NCBI GenBank assembly: GCA_019925795.1
Contig: CM034310.1
Span: 22,526,764-22,590,763, forward strand
Direction: 5' to 3'
DNA length: 64,000 nucleotides
Origin: Dendrobium chrysotoxum
Lineage: Eukaryota > Streptophyta > Magnoliopsida > Asparagales > Orchidaceae
A program made the translations under genes and the position numbers. This document shows positions 1 to 11,924 of this stretch, in pieces (within the stretch, counting starts at the first letter, position 1; each line of letters starts with the position of its first letter). Below the pieces are notes generated by a model, which ran no database searches, had not been told where the DNA came from, and worked only from the letters and a program-made list of their open reading frames with translations.

Positions 1-567
1 ATATGGGCCATTCGATCAACTATGTTTGACCTAGATCAATGGATGAATCCATTGGGTTGGAAATGATTCATATTATTAAATGCAAGAGATTTGAGGGCAT
101 GTCAAGGTCTATATGAAATGAAATGCATGAAATGGCCTTTTTGGTTAAAATGCCCTTAATGGAGTGTTGATCAACCATGGCTCACCATGGGCTCCAATGC
201 CCTCAAACATATTTGAGTGATTGGTTGGAAGATTTAGCATGCTTTGGATGAGCTTGGAATAGTTTGTATACAAGAAATAATGTTTTTAGGTCAAAGGGAA
301 TCCATTTGGTCAAACTTGGTCAACATGGCCATTAATTGACAATCATGGTCAACTATGGGTCCAATTAGGTTTAGGCATGCTCAAGGGTGATTATAAGATG
401 CCTAAAGATCAAATTTAGGGCTTAGATCAATGCATACAATATATTTCAAACATATGATCAAGGTTTAGGGTTTAAGGGCATCTTTGTTCAAACTTAGTCA
501 ACCTAGGTCAACCATGGACTTTAATTGGTTCAAATCATTATAATGATAATTATGAACATGTTTAAGT
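1..567. repeat. Old non-coding repeat, left part (split by the solo LTR)
   Basis: No coding potential is visible. The stretch is full of short related phrases such as GGTCAACCATGG and TTGACCATGG, which also occur at 60393-61616. It continues after the solo LTR at 2276-2647, where a GACCTCAT/ATGAGGTTAAC hairpin matches one near 61580. I read it as one dispersed repeat family present twice in the window; its class is uncertain. Confidence 0.45.
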
Positions 568-2275
568 TATTACGACCCGAGCTCACGAGTTTATGCTTTT
601 AATGATAAAAAAATATTATGGTTCGTATCTTTATGTCTCCTAGTGTTTTCATTCTATACTTGTTTGTATGTATACTAATATTTCAGGAACACCATGGAAC
701 ATCCAACATAGAATCAGAGCTCAAGATTGGATAGAATAGGTTATGCTATAAAGAGTCTATAATTTTCATTGATGTAATTTTTGATTTCTTAAGTCGAGTC
801 CTATAAAGGTGTTTGCTAGTCTGGTGACCATGCACACACACACTCAAGGGAGTGAGATCTAGTCAAAACGAGAAGTTTAATTTTTGAACTAAACGTACTA
901 GATGATTTCAATCGTCTAGGATGATTAGCTTATTGAACGAATCATTCTAAATAATTTCAATCGTCTAGGATGATCCTTTATGATCATGAAAAATAGCCGC
1001 CAATGAAAATTTAGGCAAGGTTTTAAGATTCAAATTTTGTTCTAATCATCTAGGACGATATCCGTCATACTGGATGATCAATGCAAATTATGCCTAAATT
1101 GATCTTGTAATTAGGAGACAAATTATGGTTAATTGTTCAATCAGATCATCCTAGATGATCTGTATATCATACTGGATGATGTTTGCCAACATATTTAATT
1201 TTTTTAATCATCCAAGATGAAAATCATAAATTTCCTCTGATTGTATAGGCGATCGTCCTGGACGTCCTAAGACTATTACGGGATGACATGTCAATTGCCA
1301 CCCATCTTAAACTAATTATCCCAGACTATCAAAGGATCGTACCAGATAATCTATACAAATTATTAAACTGATCATACAGGACTATGCTGGGCATTCTAAC
1401 TAGAAAGGCTATTTTGTACTGATCATACAGAATAATATAAGGATAGTCCTAGATGATATTTGGCACCAGAATTGATTTGTTAGGGTTTTTCAAAGCCATC
1501 TATTTAAGCTTTCTCCAAAGACATTGTATGTGTCTTTGGCATGCATTGAGCTTTCGTTCTACAAGAGAAAACTTGAAGAGAGAGCCTTGAAAGGGAGAGA
1601 GGAAAGGGTGGAGTTTGAGAGGGAGAAGATCCTTAGAGGGGGTTTCAAAGGAGTGTGGAGGGGGTTTCACATGGTTACTCCAGCAAGCTTGCACCTTAGT
1701 ACCATCAAATTCAAGGTTTATCTTGAGGAACATTTTGGGAAGAAGAAGATCTCTTTGGTGTTGAAGGACCAGGTTCTCTGCCTTCACCAGGAGGGTGAAA
1801 AAAGATTCCAGGTTCTCTGCCTTCACCGGGAGGGTAAAAATGGATTCCAGGTTCTCTGCCTTCACTGGGAGGGTGGAAAGGATTTCAGGTTCTCTACCGC
1901 ACCGAGGCAGGTGGAAGAGATTTTGTAAGGGTTTCTCCACCTAACTATGGGGGTTAAAGGAGAGTCACTAAAGGTTTAGTGTAATAATTGAAACGGGAGG
2001 TTCTAGGGTGTAGACGTAGGTCAGGTTGGACCAAACCACTATAAATCTAGTGTGTTCATTCTGATTATTTTCTGCATTTTATTTTTATTATGATTAACTG
2101 CTTGGGTGAAATCTTTGATTTATCTTTTTATTATTGATTTACTTCGTTTCCACAATAAGATATAAAAAAAGTTTTCTTTTGGTTAAAGAAGTTTTTTTTT
2201 AATATTCAATCCACCCCCCTCTTGGTTAGCCTCAGGACTAGTTCTTTAGGATTTAACAACCCTCACAAACTTTCA
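568..2275 (+). mobile_element. Solo LTR of a SIRE-like Ty1/copia family, with 5-bp target duplication
   Basis: The 1,708-bp segment aligns end to end with the 3' LTR of the copia element at 9334-11085. Shared landmarks are the AATGATAA start region, ACACACACACTCAAGGGAGT, the GATGATC motif array, the 'ggttctctgccttcaccagg' repeats, a C tract and CTCTTGGTTAGCCTCA near the end. It is flanked by TAAGT at 563-567 and TAAGT at 2276-2280, as expected for one integration followed by LTR-LTR recombination. The first bases are TA rather than TG, explained by one transition. Both open frames inside it (about 1500-1940) are LTR sequence and not genes. Confidence 0.9.
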
Positions 2276-2647
2276 TAAGTTATTTCCAAAGGTCTACAAG
2301 GATGTTTTAACCAAGATGGCATGTGAGTAGCATGGGTTGTAAATATTTGAAAGTTTTAAACTCATGCTTCAAGCTTTAGCTTTTGGGGTTTGGAAGGGTA
2401 TCGGGGTCTTCTAAAGAAGGTTAGGGAGGATCTAAGGAGATGATTAATTAATATACAAATGATCAAACCATATTCCAAAGGCTTCACCTAGGGTTTTGAG
2501 CAAGCTAAAGAATCCCTATTAGAAAGGAAAATTCTAAGGCTTTAAAGTTTAGAAGGTTAACTTGGAAATTGAGTTTGAATTTTGGAATTGACTTGTGAAT
2601 TAGAACTTGTTGACCTCATACAAAAATGAGGTTAACAGATTGCTCGA
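2276..2647. repeat. Old non-coding repeat, right part
   Basis: Continuation of the sequence interrupted at 567. It ends with a hairpin (about 2617-2638, arms GTTGACCTCAT and ATGAGGTTAAC) whose counterpart lies near 61575-61600. No gene is seen. The next copia element starts immediately after it. Confidence 0.4.
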
Positions 2648-3166
2648 TTATATTAACCTATGTAAAAGCACTATAATTTTGATGATAACAAATATTATTA
2701 TTTTACTTACCATGATATCTTCTATTGATTGAGTTTATTACATATTTGTTTTCTTTATTATGTGCTAACATTTCAGGTCCATAAGCTCACTTGCAAACCA
2801 GCTCAAGATTGGGTAGACTAGGATTGAGTCAGTCTATAATTTCATTTCCAATGCATTTTTTACTTTTTCTTGAGTCAAATATAGTATGGTGGATCCTGAA
2901 GCTAAGTAAACTTACACACACACACTCAAAGGAGTGGTAAGTGAGTTAGAAAAATTTTTAATTTTTTAAACTAATCATACAGGACGATTTATATTGTCCT
3001 GGATGATCAGTTTATCCTAAACCCCTAATTAGAGCATCTATGTCAAAGGATAAAAAGATTTTTTTTAGTTTAAGAATTTTTTAAAACACTAATTTACCTC
3101 CCCCCCCCCCTCTTAGTTAACCTCAGGCTAGTTCTTTAGGGTTTCACAACCCTCACAAACTTTTAA
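2648..3166 (+). repeat. 5' LTR of the copia element, internally deleted
   Basis: Aligns to 9334-9730 of the 3' LTR (AAAGCACTATAATTTTGATG versus GAAGCACTGTGATTATGATG), then jumps after CATCTATGTCAAA to the equivalent of about 10960 and runs to the CTCTTAGTTAACCTCAGGCT end. About 1.2 kb present in the 3' LTR is absent. The left edge is set by alignment, within about 2 bases. Confidence 0.85.
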
Positions 3167-3167
3167 G

Positions 3168-3179
3168 TGGTATCAGAGC
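3168..3179 (+). other. Primer-binding site, initiator methionine tRNA
   Basis: TGGTATCAGAGC directly follows the 5' LTR. This is the standard plant copia minus-strand priming site, complementary to the 3' end of tRNA-iMet. It fixes the end of the 5' LTR and the element's orientation. Confidence 0.93.
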
Positions 3180-3221
3180 GGGATTCATAAATTTAGTTTT
3201 AGAAAAATTTTAAATTTTGAT

Positions 3222-4715
3222 CAATGGTTAGTTTTGGTAATCGTAATATAGTGGAAGGTTATTCAATCACAAGACTACCTCTATTTAATAATATTCCTTT
3301 TGATTTTTAAAAAACTCGCATGTCCACCTTTTTACAATCAATTGATTATCGCATATGGATACTAGTTAAGGAAGGTAATTCTGCACCTTTTAGATTAGTA
3401 GATGGCATTAAAACTGAAATATCTTTTACTGAATGGACTATCGATGATAGAGATTTAGCCCAACTAAATGCCAAGTGTTTGAACTATTTTTTCTATGCCT
3501 TAAAATCTGAAGATTATATGTGTGTCTCTACTTGTTCTACTGGAAAAGAAATTTGGGATAGATTATGCATAACTTATGAAGGAACAATTGAAGTTAAACA
3601 ATCTAGACAGAACATTTTACTTTATGATTATGAACTCTTTCGCATGAAATCTAGTGAATCAATTTCTAAAATATATACTAGGTTTACACAGATTGTTACT
3701 TCTTTGTATGCCTTAGGAAGAGAGCTTACAAATTATGAAAAATTGAATAAGATTTTACGATGTTTACCTTCTTCCTTTGATGCAAGAATTACTATTATTA
3801 TTAAATCTAAAGATTTGAATATTTATTTAATTGATAACTTACTTGGATCACTCATTTCTTATGAGTAAGGAGTGAACTAAAGGCAACTTGATGCAGGTGA
3901 GAAGAAAAAAGAGAAAATGGTAGCCTTAAAGGCTAATGATTCTGACACTGGTTCTTCTGGTTCTGAAAATGATGACATTGCTTTAATAACTAGACAATTC
4001 AAAAGCTTCTTAAGGAAAAAGAAAAAGCATCACCAGAAATGGAATAAAGGTAAGAATAATAAAAATACTAAAGTTTCTTCTGATGTTATTTATTTTGAAT
4101 GCAGGAAGCCAAAGCATCTGAAGTCTGATTTCCCAACTCTTAAAGCTCACCCAAGCAAGGAGAAGGGTGAAGAAAAACCTATGTTCAAGAAGATTAGCAA
4201 AGAACCCAAAAGGTTTTTTACTCAGCATTAGACTCCTCTGAAACTAAAGCAAAAGATGAGGTAACAAACATGTGCTTAATAGCTGATGATCATCTTAATC
4301 ACTCTAATCAAAAAGGGATATGTGAGCTTACCTATGACCAATTATTTAAAATTTCTAAAAAAAAAATTATTTATTATATAGGAAGCTCAAGAAATTACAT
4401 GCAATCCTTAAAACTAACTGTTTAAATCTACAGAAAGAGCATGAATGTCTCAGGAAAGATCATTCAACTTTAGATAGCAATCATATATCTTTATTAGATG
4501 AATTTAATAAATTAAATAAAAAGTATTCTGATTTAACTACTAAGAATGATTCATTAAAAATATCGTATGTTGATTTAGAAAAAGCTTTCAAAGAATTAAA
4601 AATTATTGCATGCAATTTAGACAGTAGTAAGCATGCATTGAAACTGGAAGTGGAAAACTATGAAAAGGCTAATGAGTTTCTAAGAGAAAAAATTATTGCA
4701 ATAGAGTAAAATAAA
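3222..4715 (+). pseudogene. gag pseudogene of the copia element (UBN2-type capsid and nucleocapsid)
   Basis: Translation probably began at the ATG at 3222 (reading MVSFGNRNIVEGYS). It meets a TAA at about 3309 and a one-base frame change before the open stretch 3320-3865. That stretch shows the plant copia gag pattern: 'FTEWTIDDRDLAQLNAKCLN', 'YFFYALKSEDYMCVS', then GKEIWDRLCITYEGT and 'SESISKIYTRFTQIVTSLYA'. A second piece, 3917-4228, is lysine-rich and contains a degenerate CCHC zinc knuckle (YFECRKPKHLKSDFP), in which the first and last zinc ligands appear lost. Downstream to about 4715 a coiled-coil-like, stop-containing extension (LEVENYEKANEFLREKI) matches the long gag C-terminus of SIRE-type elements. 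Its role was to form the cytoplasmic virus-like particle; it is not functional now. Confidence 0.85.
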
Positions 4716-5040
4716 GCACCACATTTACTGGAATAGCTTCAAAAATTGTTAATAAAGCATGCATCATTCAAACCTAGGAAGAGGTACTATAATCCAAATG
4801 TATTAGTAAATCTTTTTCTTAGTGTTAGATGTTTTTCTCATGGCATGCTAGGAAATATCTCCCACACTTGCACCATTCACCATAGAACACATTTGGTGTG
4901 GAGACCTAAAGTTTAAAATTCACAGCATAGTATGTATGCATTTCATTCTTCTTTCCATAAGATAGGACTCAAATCTGTTTGTGTTACAAAATCTGACATC
5001 TGATGATTTTGTAGGTGTGCTCTCACAAAAGACCTCATGA

Positions 5041-8000
5041 GAGCATGTGGTACATGGACAGCGGCTATTCAAGGCATATGACTGGAGATGTAAATCAATT
5101 TATTTCATTGGAGGCCAGGGCAGGAGGCAAGGTAACACTTAGAGATAACACCACCAGGTGAGTGGTGGGCTCAGGTATAATTGGCAATTCAAAAATTTCA
5201 TCATTAAAAATATTTTTCTTGTATATGGCTTGAAACATAATCTGCTCAGCATCAGCCAGCTCTATGATAAAGGCTTCAACATAAAATTTCTTCCAACCAA
5301 CTACATTATAAGCTTAAATGATAATATTATTTTACGGGGAAAAAGGATCAACAATATCTACATACTTGATCTAAATTGCTTTAAAGTTGATACTGCTCTT
5401 TGCTTAAAAATAATTGCTGATGAATCTTGGTTGTGACATAGGAGATTGTATCATGCAAGCATGAAAATCCTTAAGAAGATCACCCAAAAAGACTTAGTAA
5501 GAGAAATATGCAAACTAGAGTTCACTAAGGACCACCTATGTGATGCTTGTCAGTTAGGAAAGCAAGTCAAATTCTCCTTCCCCTCAATCAAAGACATTAC
5601 CACTAGCAAACCCTTAGAAGTCCTTTACATGGATCTCTTTGGACTTGTCAGCACTGCAAGCCTAGGAGGAAAAGTCTTTGGGTCTGTGATTGTTGATGAT
5701 TATTTGAGGTTCACCGGGGTTAGATTCATATCACATAAGAGTGAATCATTCAAGGAATTTAGATCTTTTTCCCCTTGGATTCAGAGGAAACTAGGTTATA
5801 AAATTGTAACCATTCATAATGACCACAATGGAAAATTTGAAAATGAGAAATTTGAATCTTTCTATAAGGAGCAAGGGATAGATCATAATTTTTTAGCTCC
5901 TAAAACCCCTCAGTAGAACAGGGTAGCTGAAAGAAAGAACAGGACCCTAGTAAAAGTCGCTAAAGCCATGTTAGCTGAATACTCACTTCCTAAATATTTC
6001 TAGATAGCAGTAATGAATATAGCCTGTTATATTTTGAATAGGGCTAATCTTAGATCCAAGCTAAACAAGACACCCTATAAAATCCTAAAGGACAGGACAC
6101 CCAATCCCTCTCACCTCCATGTCTTTGGATGTAAAGTGTTCATTCTAAATAATAAGAAGTCTCAACTAAAAATGTTTAACCCAAAATATGATGAAGAAGT
6201 GTTCCTAGGTTACTCAAGTGTTGGGAAATCATATAGTCTTCAATAAAAGAATACTGGTAGTTGAGGAAACCACTCATATTGTATTTGATGAATTTGATAA
6301 TTCTAGAGGTTCTAAGGTAGAAGAAGAAGAGGTTGTAGAAGTCACCCAAGGATTAGAATCTATAAATCTAGAAAAAAGGGTAGAACTTGAAAACACACTT
6401 TTTAGAGAATGGAGATATTCTTTAAGTCATCCTAAAGAACTGAACGTAGGAGACCCATACGAAGGAGTTAAAACTAGGCATGGCCTTAGAACAGAAGTAA
6501 ACCACTCTGCCTTCATTTCAATGACTGAACCCACCAACTTAAATAAAGCCCTATCTGATGAATTTTGGATCCTAGCCATGCAAGAAGAGTTAAACTAATT
6601 TATAAGAAATGATATTTAAGAACTAGTTGAAAGACCTAAGGACCTGAATGTGGTAACTAAATATATTTTAAAAAATAAAATAAATAATTTTGATGTTGTG
6701 GTGAGAAATAAAGCAGGATTAGTGGCTAAGGGATATAATTAGATAGAAGGGATTAACTTTAAAGAAATATTTGCCTCTGTAGCTAAATTAAAAGCCATTA
6801 GGGTGCTACTATCCTTTGCCTGTTATAAGAGATTCAAACTGTACCAAATGGATGTCAATAGTGCCTTTCTGAATGGAGTAATAAAAGAATATGTGTATGT
6901 TGAACAACCCCTAGGCTTTGAAAATTTATAATTTCTTAATCATGTGTTCAAATTAAAAAAATCTTTATATGGACTAAAATAAGTACCCAAGGCATGGTAT
7001 GAAAGATTAAGCAATTTCCTACTAGAATGAACCTTTGTTAAGGGGAGCATAGACACCACACTATTTCTAAAAAAGGTAGGAGATAAATTACTGATTGTTC
7101 AAATCTATGTTGATGATATTTGGTTTGGATCTTTTGATAAAATATGTGTGATGATTTTTTAAAAATAATGAGTAAAGAGTTTAAAATGAGTATGATGGGA
7201 GAATTGACTTACTTTTTTGGATTTAGTATAAGGCAGAAGGATGATGAAACTTTCTTAGTTAGTCAAAATATATTAAGGACATCCTTAAGAAATATGAGAT
7301 AGATAAAGCCAAGCCAATCAACACTCTCATGAGTTCTACTATTCAATTAGATAAAGATACAAATTAAAAATCTATTGATCAAAAAAATATAAAAAAATTA
7401 TTGGATCACTTCTTTACTTGACTACTAACAGACCTGATATTATGTTTAGTGTTTGTCTCTGTGCTAGATTTTAGGCTGATTCAAAAGAGTCCCACTTGAC
7501 TGCTATTAAGAAAATTCTTAGATATCTCTTAAGGACCCAAGACTTAGCAATCTGGTATCTTAGGCATAGCACTTCCTTTGAAATTGTAAGATATTCTGAT
7601 TTAGATTTTGCAAGATGCATGGTTGATAGAAAAAGCACTTCTAGGATATGTCAATTTATAGGATAATTCTTAGTCTCTTGGTCTAGTAGATAATAAAACT
7701 CAGTTGCACTGTTTACTGCTGAAGCTAAATACATTACCTTAGGAAGTTTTGTGGCCCAAGTCCTTTGATTAAAGCAACAAATTCTAGATTTAAGATTACC
7801 TGTAGACATAATTTCAATCCTATGTGATAACACTAGTGCTATCTATATTTTAAAGAATCAAATCCAATACTCCATGACCAAACATAACGACATCAGGCAC
7901 CATTTCATTAGGGATCATGTTACCAAAGGAGATATAGAGCTACACCATGTAGCCACTGAAAACTAACTTGCAGATATCTTTACAAAATCATTGGCCTTTG

Positions 8001-8053
8001 AAACCTTCAGTACTTTAAGAACCAAATTATGTGTGATAGATATTCATGCTTGA
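5041..8053 (+). pseudogene. pol pseudogene of the copia element (protease, integrase, RT, RNase H)
   Basis: Domains appear in copia order. Protease: WYMDSGYSRHMTGD at about 5049, keeping the DSG-type catalytic triplet. GAG-pre-integrase: 5420-5570 (HRRLYHASMKILKKIT), interrupted by a TGA at 5433. Integrase core: about 5600-6250, with VIVDDYLRFTGV and an altered HNDHNGKFENEKFESF segment; the Gln codon after 'APKTP' is now TAG. Reverse transcriptase: about 6540-7190, with YQMDVNSAFLNGVIKEYVYV and the catalytic YVDD at about 7109. RNase H: about 7640-8030, with FTAEAKYITL and a terminal ADIFTKSLAFETF. Many in-frame stops (for example 6003, 6597, 6739, 7028) and frame changes make it inactive. 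Boundaries between domains are approximate. Confidence 0.92.
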
Positions 8054-9318
8054 AAATGATACTTTCTATTTATGTTTATGTTCCTATTATTTTGTTTTAT
8101 TTATTTGTTTATTTCTTTTTTATGTGTTTTTGTTTACTTCTGCAGATGAACCTGCTTTTTAAATTAGATTTTTGCCTTATTTTTATTTAAAAGCTTGTAA
8201 GTAGTGATAGACTCCTCTAAAACAGTTAAAGAAAGAAACATTGATGATTGTTGATCTTCCTCTAACTCCTTTAATGGTATACTTTTTTTTAATCAAAATT
8301 TATTTCAAAATTAAAAGTTGGACTTTGAAATTAAGATCTCTTTTATCTTCCTATAGTAATATATCTCATATGAATAATGTTCCAAATTAATGAATCACTT
8401 TCAAGTTTTCTTAATTAGGTGGTTATATTTATCATATGAATATGATTCTATTTTATGATTTACTCCATCTTATATTAGAAAGTGAGTCTTTATTCTCTTA
8501 TATCTAAAAAATAATCTCACAACTAAGAGTCTTTAAAGGTTATGAAAGGAAGCAAGCTAGCAAAAAAAATGAAAAGAGGCACAAAATGAGCCCAACACTG
8601 AAAAGATGCGTAATATTTGCCAATTAATTACAAGATACATAAAGTGTATCAAAAATTCAAAGATGTGCAAAGTGCACCAAATAATTGAAAAAGAGGCACA
8701 AAATGAGCCCACAAAGAAATAAGCTTCCTTCTCTTTCAAATCTTTAAAAATCTTAAAAGAATCCATGTGCCACTTAATATCTTCAAACACTTGACATTGA
8801 AAATCATGATTCTTGATCGTTAATTTGCAATATTATTTTATCAGATTTTTTTTTGGAACAAAGTTTGAAAATATCACTTTTTTATCTAATTTCTTTTTTC
8901 CTAAATTAGATTTTTGTTTAAAAAGAATTTTAACCTGTAAGGTGTCCGAGGTAGGGTTTACAAAATCAATTTTCTAACCTTTCTAGATTTCAGCATTGTC
9001 AATTCATTCTTATTGCTTTTTAAATCTAAAATTAAGAAAAATTTATCATTTACTAGAGATTGATTGATTCAAAAAAAAAACCTTTTACTTATGTGATGTC
9101 TTCTCTTTAGGTCATTTGCTTTTCAATTATTTTCTCCTTTTGTGATGTCAAAAGGGGGAGTAGTAGTTTATGTTGTTACTTAACAGTTACCTAGTAATGT
9201 AATGTTACCTGCATATTCTGTTATGATGAAGTTTGTTTCATATTTAGTCTTTAGTTTATTTTATACTTAGTGCTCCTGTTTAGAGTTTGCTAGTTTGCAC
9301 ATCAATGTTTGTCATCAT
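8054..9318 (+). other. Non-coding tail between copia pol and the 3' LTR
   Basis: About 1.26 kb, AT-rich, without a sustained ORF on the sense strand. It holds a 117-bp-spaced direct repeat (GAGGCACAAAATGAGCCCA at 8576 and 8693) and an AAAGGGGGAGTAG tract near 9150. SIRE-type elements may carry an env-like ORF in this position; I see no trace of one here. Confidence 0.7.
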
Positions 9319-9333
9319 CAAAAAGGAAAAAAT
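9319..9333 (+). other. Polypurine tract of the copia element
   Basis: CATCAAAAAGGAAAAAATTG runs directly into the 3' LTR start TGTTACAAATTTGG. It is a decayed form of the AAAAAGGGGGAGATTG tract common in plant copia elements, the plus-strand priming site. Confidence 0.75.
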
Positions 9334-11085
9334 TGTTACAAATTTGGGTAGAAGCACTGTGATTATGATGATAACAAACATTATTATTTTACTTATCATG
9401 TTATCTCCTATTAATTGAGTTTATTACATATTGGCTTTCTTTATTATGTGCTAATATTTCAGGTCTACAAGCTCACTTGCAAACCAGCTCAAGATTGGGT
9501 AAACTATGATTGAGTCATTCTATAATTTCATTTCTAATGTATTTTTTACTTTTTCTTGAGTCAAATGTACAATGATAGATCCTGAAGCTAAGTAACCTTG
9601 CACACACACACTCAAGGGAGTGGTAAGTGAGTTAGGAAAGTTTTCAATTTTCTGAACTAATCGTACATGATGATTTATATCATCCTGGATGATCAATTTA
9701 TCCCAAAACCCTAATTAGGGCATCTATGTCAAATCAGACTATTTAAACTAATCGTTATGGATAATCCCTATATCATATAGGATGATATGTTTTAACTTTT
9801 AGAAACTAGCCACCAATCATAATTTAGGTAAGATTTTATATTTTAACATCTACTCTCATCATACAGGATGATCACAATTGACCTGGATGATTTATGACAA
9901 TTATACCTAAATTGATCCTATGATTTGAGGATTAATTATAGTTAAATTGATCAATCAAATTGTTCATGACAATCAGAAATGATTGTACTGTACAATCAGA
10001 GTACTGCATAATACGATAATTAATCGTCAGGCATCATACTGGATGACCCGTCTACTGTATTGGATGATATATAATTGCCAAACATCATACTGGATGATCA
10101 ATAGACACTCATGAACTAGTCGTCCAGGACGATTGAAAGATTATACAGGATGATTATTTTAAATACTTAAACTGATCGTACAGGGTAATATTGATCATAC
10201 TAGCTGAAAGTGGGCTATTTTTTATTAATCGTACATGACGATATTTGAATCATCCTAGAAGATCTTCACCGCCAAATTAAAAATTATGGTTATTTTTGGA
10301 AGCCTCCTATTTAAGTTCTCTTAATTACTTTTAAGAAAATCTTTTGTTGTTGTTCTAACCTAAGAGAGCTTAGAGAAGGAGGAGAGTTTGGGAGAGAGAG
10401 AGTCATGTGAGAGGGAGTTTGTGAGGGATTTCACAAAGGTTGCTCCAAGTAAGGATTCAATCGTCTTCTTCAAGCTTCATCCTTGGTTCCTTGGTTGCTC
10501 TGTAGAGATGATCTTTAGTATCAGATCTAGGTTTTTTGCCTACTACAGGTAGGTGTAAAAGGATTCGTAGTTCTCTGCCAACTCCAAATGGAAGTAAAAT
10601 GATTCTGGGTTCTCTGCCTTCACCAGGAGGGTGAAAATGGATTCAAGATTCTCTGCCTCACCAGATCGATGGAAAGATTTTGTAAGGGCTTCTCCGCCTT
10701 GCTATGGAGGCAAAATGAGAGACACTAACTGATTAGTGCAATACCTAGAAAGGAGGTTTTTGGGGATTCAACATAGGTCAAATTTAATCGAACCACTATA
10801 AAATTTGGTGTGTTCTTTCTTATTACTTTTTTCACATTTTATTTTTGCACTTTTTTGTGATTTATTCTGTGGTTGAAATCTCTGATTATGTTTTTATCAT
10901 TAAATTATATTTTCTTCTGGATCAAGGATTATTATTTGTTTTAAAATATTTAAAAATGATAAAAAAATTTTCTTTTTATTTAAGAATTTTTTAAAACATC
11001 AATTCACCCTCCCCCCCCCCCCCCCCCCCCTCTTGGTTAGCCTCAAGCTAATTCTTTAGAGTTTCACAACCCTCACGAACTTTCA
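9334..11085 (+). repeat. 3' LTR of the copia element
   Basis: 1,752 bp, TGTTACAAAT to ACGAACTTTCA. It contains an array of imperfect palindromes of the type CATACAGGATGATC between about 9655 and 10265, two to three copies of a GATTC..GGTTCTCTGCC..CC unit at 10510-10680, and a 20-base C run at about 11011-11030 just before CTCTTGGTTAGCCTCA. The same layout recurs in the LTRs at 568-2275 and 52625-54302. Confidence 0.9.
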
Positions 11086-11920
11086 TTACTATCTTTTTGA
11101 GATTAAGAATATGACATTTTCTAAGGAGTAGAAGTTTAACTTGGGACTGTATAAAGTTTGAGATTTACTTGAAAATATCTTGTGTTTGTTGGAAGCTTTA
11201 TAAAAGATGGTTTCTGGCAAGATTATCTTGGACGCACAAAATATTAGACATTTATTTAACAATAGTCATGTTTAAGAATATCTCTTTGAGGTTACATCCA
11301 AGGTTTCTCCCCCCAGTCCAAATATGCTTACCACAACATTGATGTAACAGTAGTTAATAGTTGAGAGGATATAGGATAATGTCTATTTGATGTTGTAGTC
11401 AAGGTTACACTCAATCTCAAAATACTTCTTTTAGGCCTGATAATGGTTCATGGTAAAGGGATTGCCCCACTATAACCATACCTAGACCTAGAGCATTGAC
11501 ATGAATTACCTTTCAAGATTGTAGCAAAGGTTGCCCCCAACCAAAAATTATTTTCCACATATGGTGTCAAACTATTGTATGCCAGAACATTCACAGCGAT
11601 AGATAGATAATGAGTTTAACATCCTAACTTTATATGATGATCCAACACACACATATGAGAGAGAGTAGGTGCGAGAGTCAAAAGAGACACTAAATTTTTT
11701 ACATAAAAAAACTTATGAAAGGGAAAAATGATGGGGTTCAATCCAATTAACATGATTCTACTAGTGTTTGTCATTGATTACAAATGATGCTCTTTCTCAA
11801 GGAAGATATTAGTACAATATAATAAATATTATATAAGGCATATTACATGATTGGAGTTGAAAGAATCCAAGGGTAAGAGATGTTTCTGAGAGATTATTAG
11901 TCTATTTGTTTGGTTAGAAA
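11086..11920. other. Intergenic, no gene recognised
   Basis: No coding exon, RNA gene or clear element end is visible. The stretch has AT-rich simple segments and a CACACACATATGAGAGAGAG patch near 11650. Confidence 0.5.
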
Positions 11921-11924
11921 GACT

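Larger units (their letters stand above)
2648..11085 (+). mobile_element. Ty1/copia LTR retrotransposon, SIRE-like, decayed
   Basis: This is an 8.4-kb element in canonical order: 5' LTR, primer-binding site, gag, protease, integrase, reverse transcriptase, RNase H, non-coding tail, polypurine tract and 3' LTR. The protease-integrase-RT-RNase H order defines Ty1/copia. The UBN2-type gag, the long non-coding tail after pol and the RT motif style resemble SIRE/Maximus elements. Stops and frameshifts break every reading frame, so it cannot move by itself. The 5' LTR is about 1.2 kb shorter than the 3' LTR through an internal deletion. I see no matching target duplication (TCGAT before, TTACT after), so the ends may derive from different insertions or have drifted. 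Confidence 0.93.

Noticed and set aside
1500..1940. Overlapping open frames of 134-146 codons on both strands
   Set aside because: They lie wholly inside the copia LTR and encode its short repeats (the GGTTCTCTGCC units). Open frames on both strands reflect the repeat, not a gene.
8557..8790. env-like gene in the copia tail
   Set aside because: The frame is on the antisense strand and comes from AT-rich direct repeats; no membrane-protein pattern exists on the sense strand.
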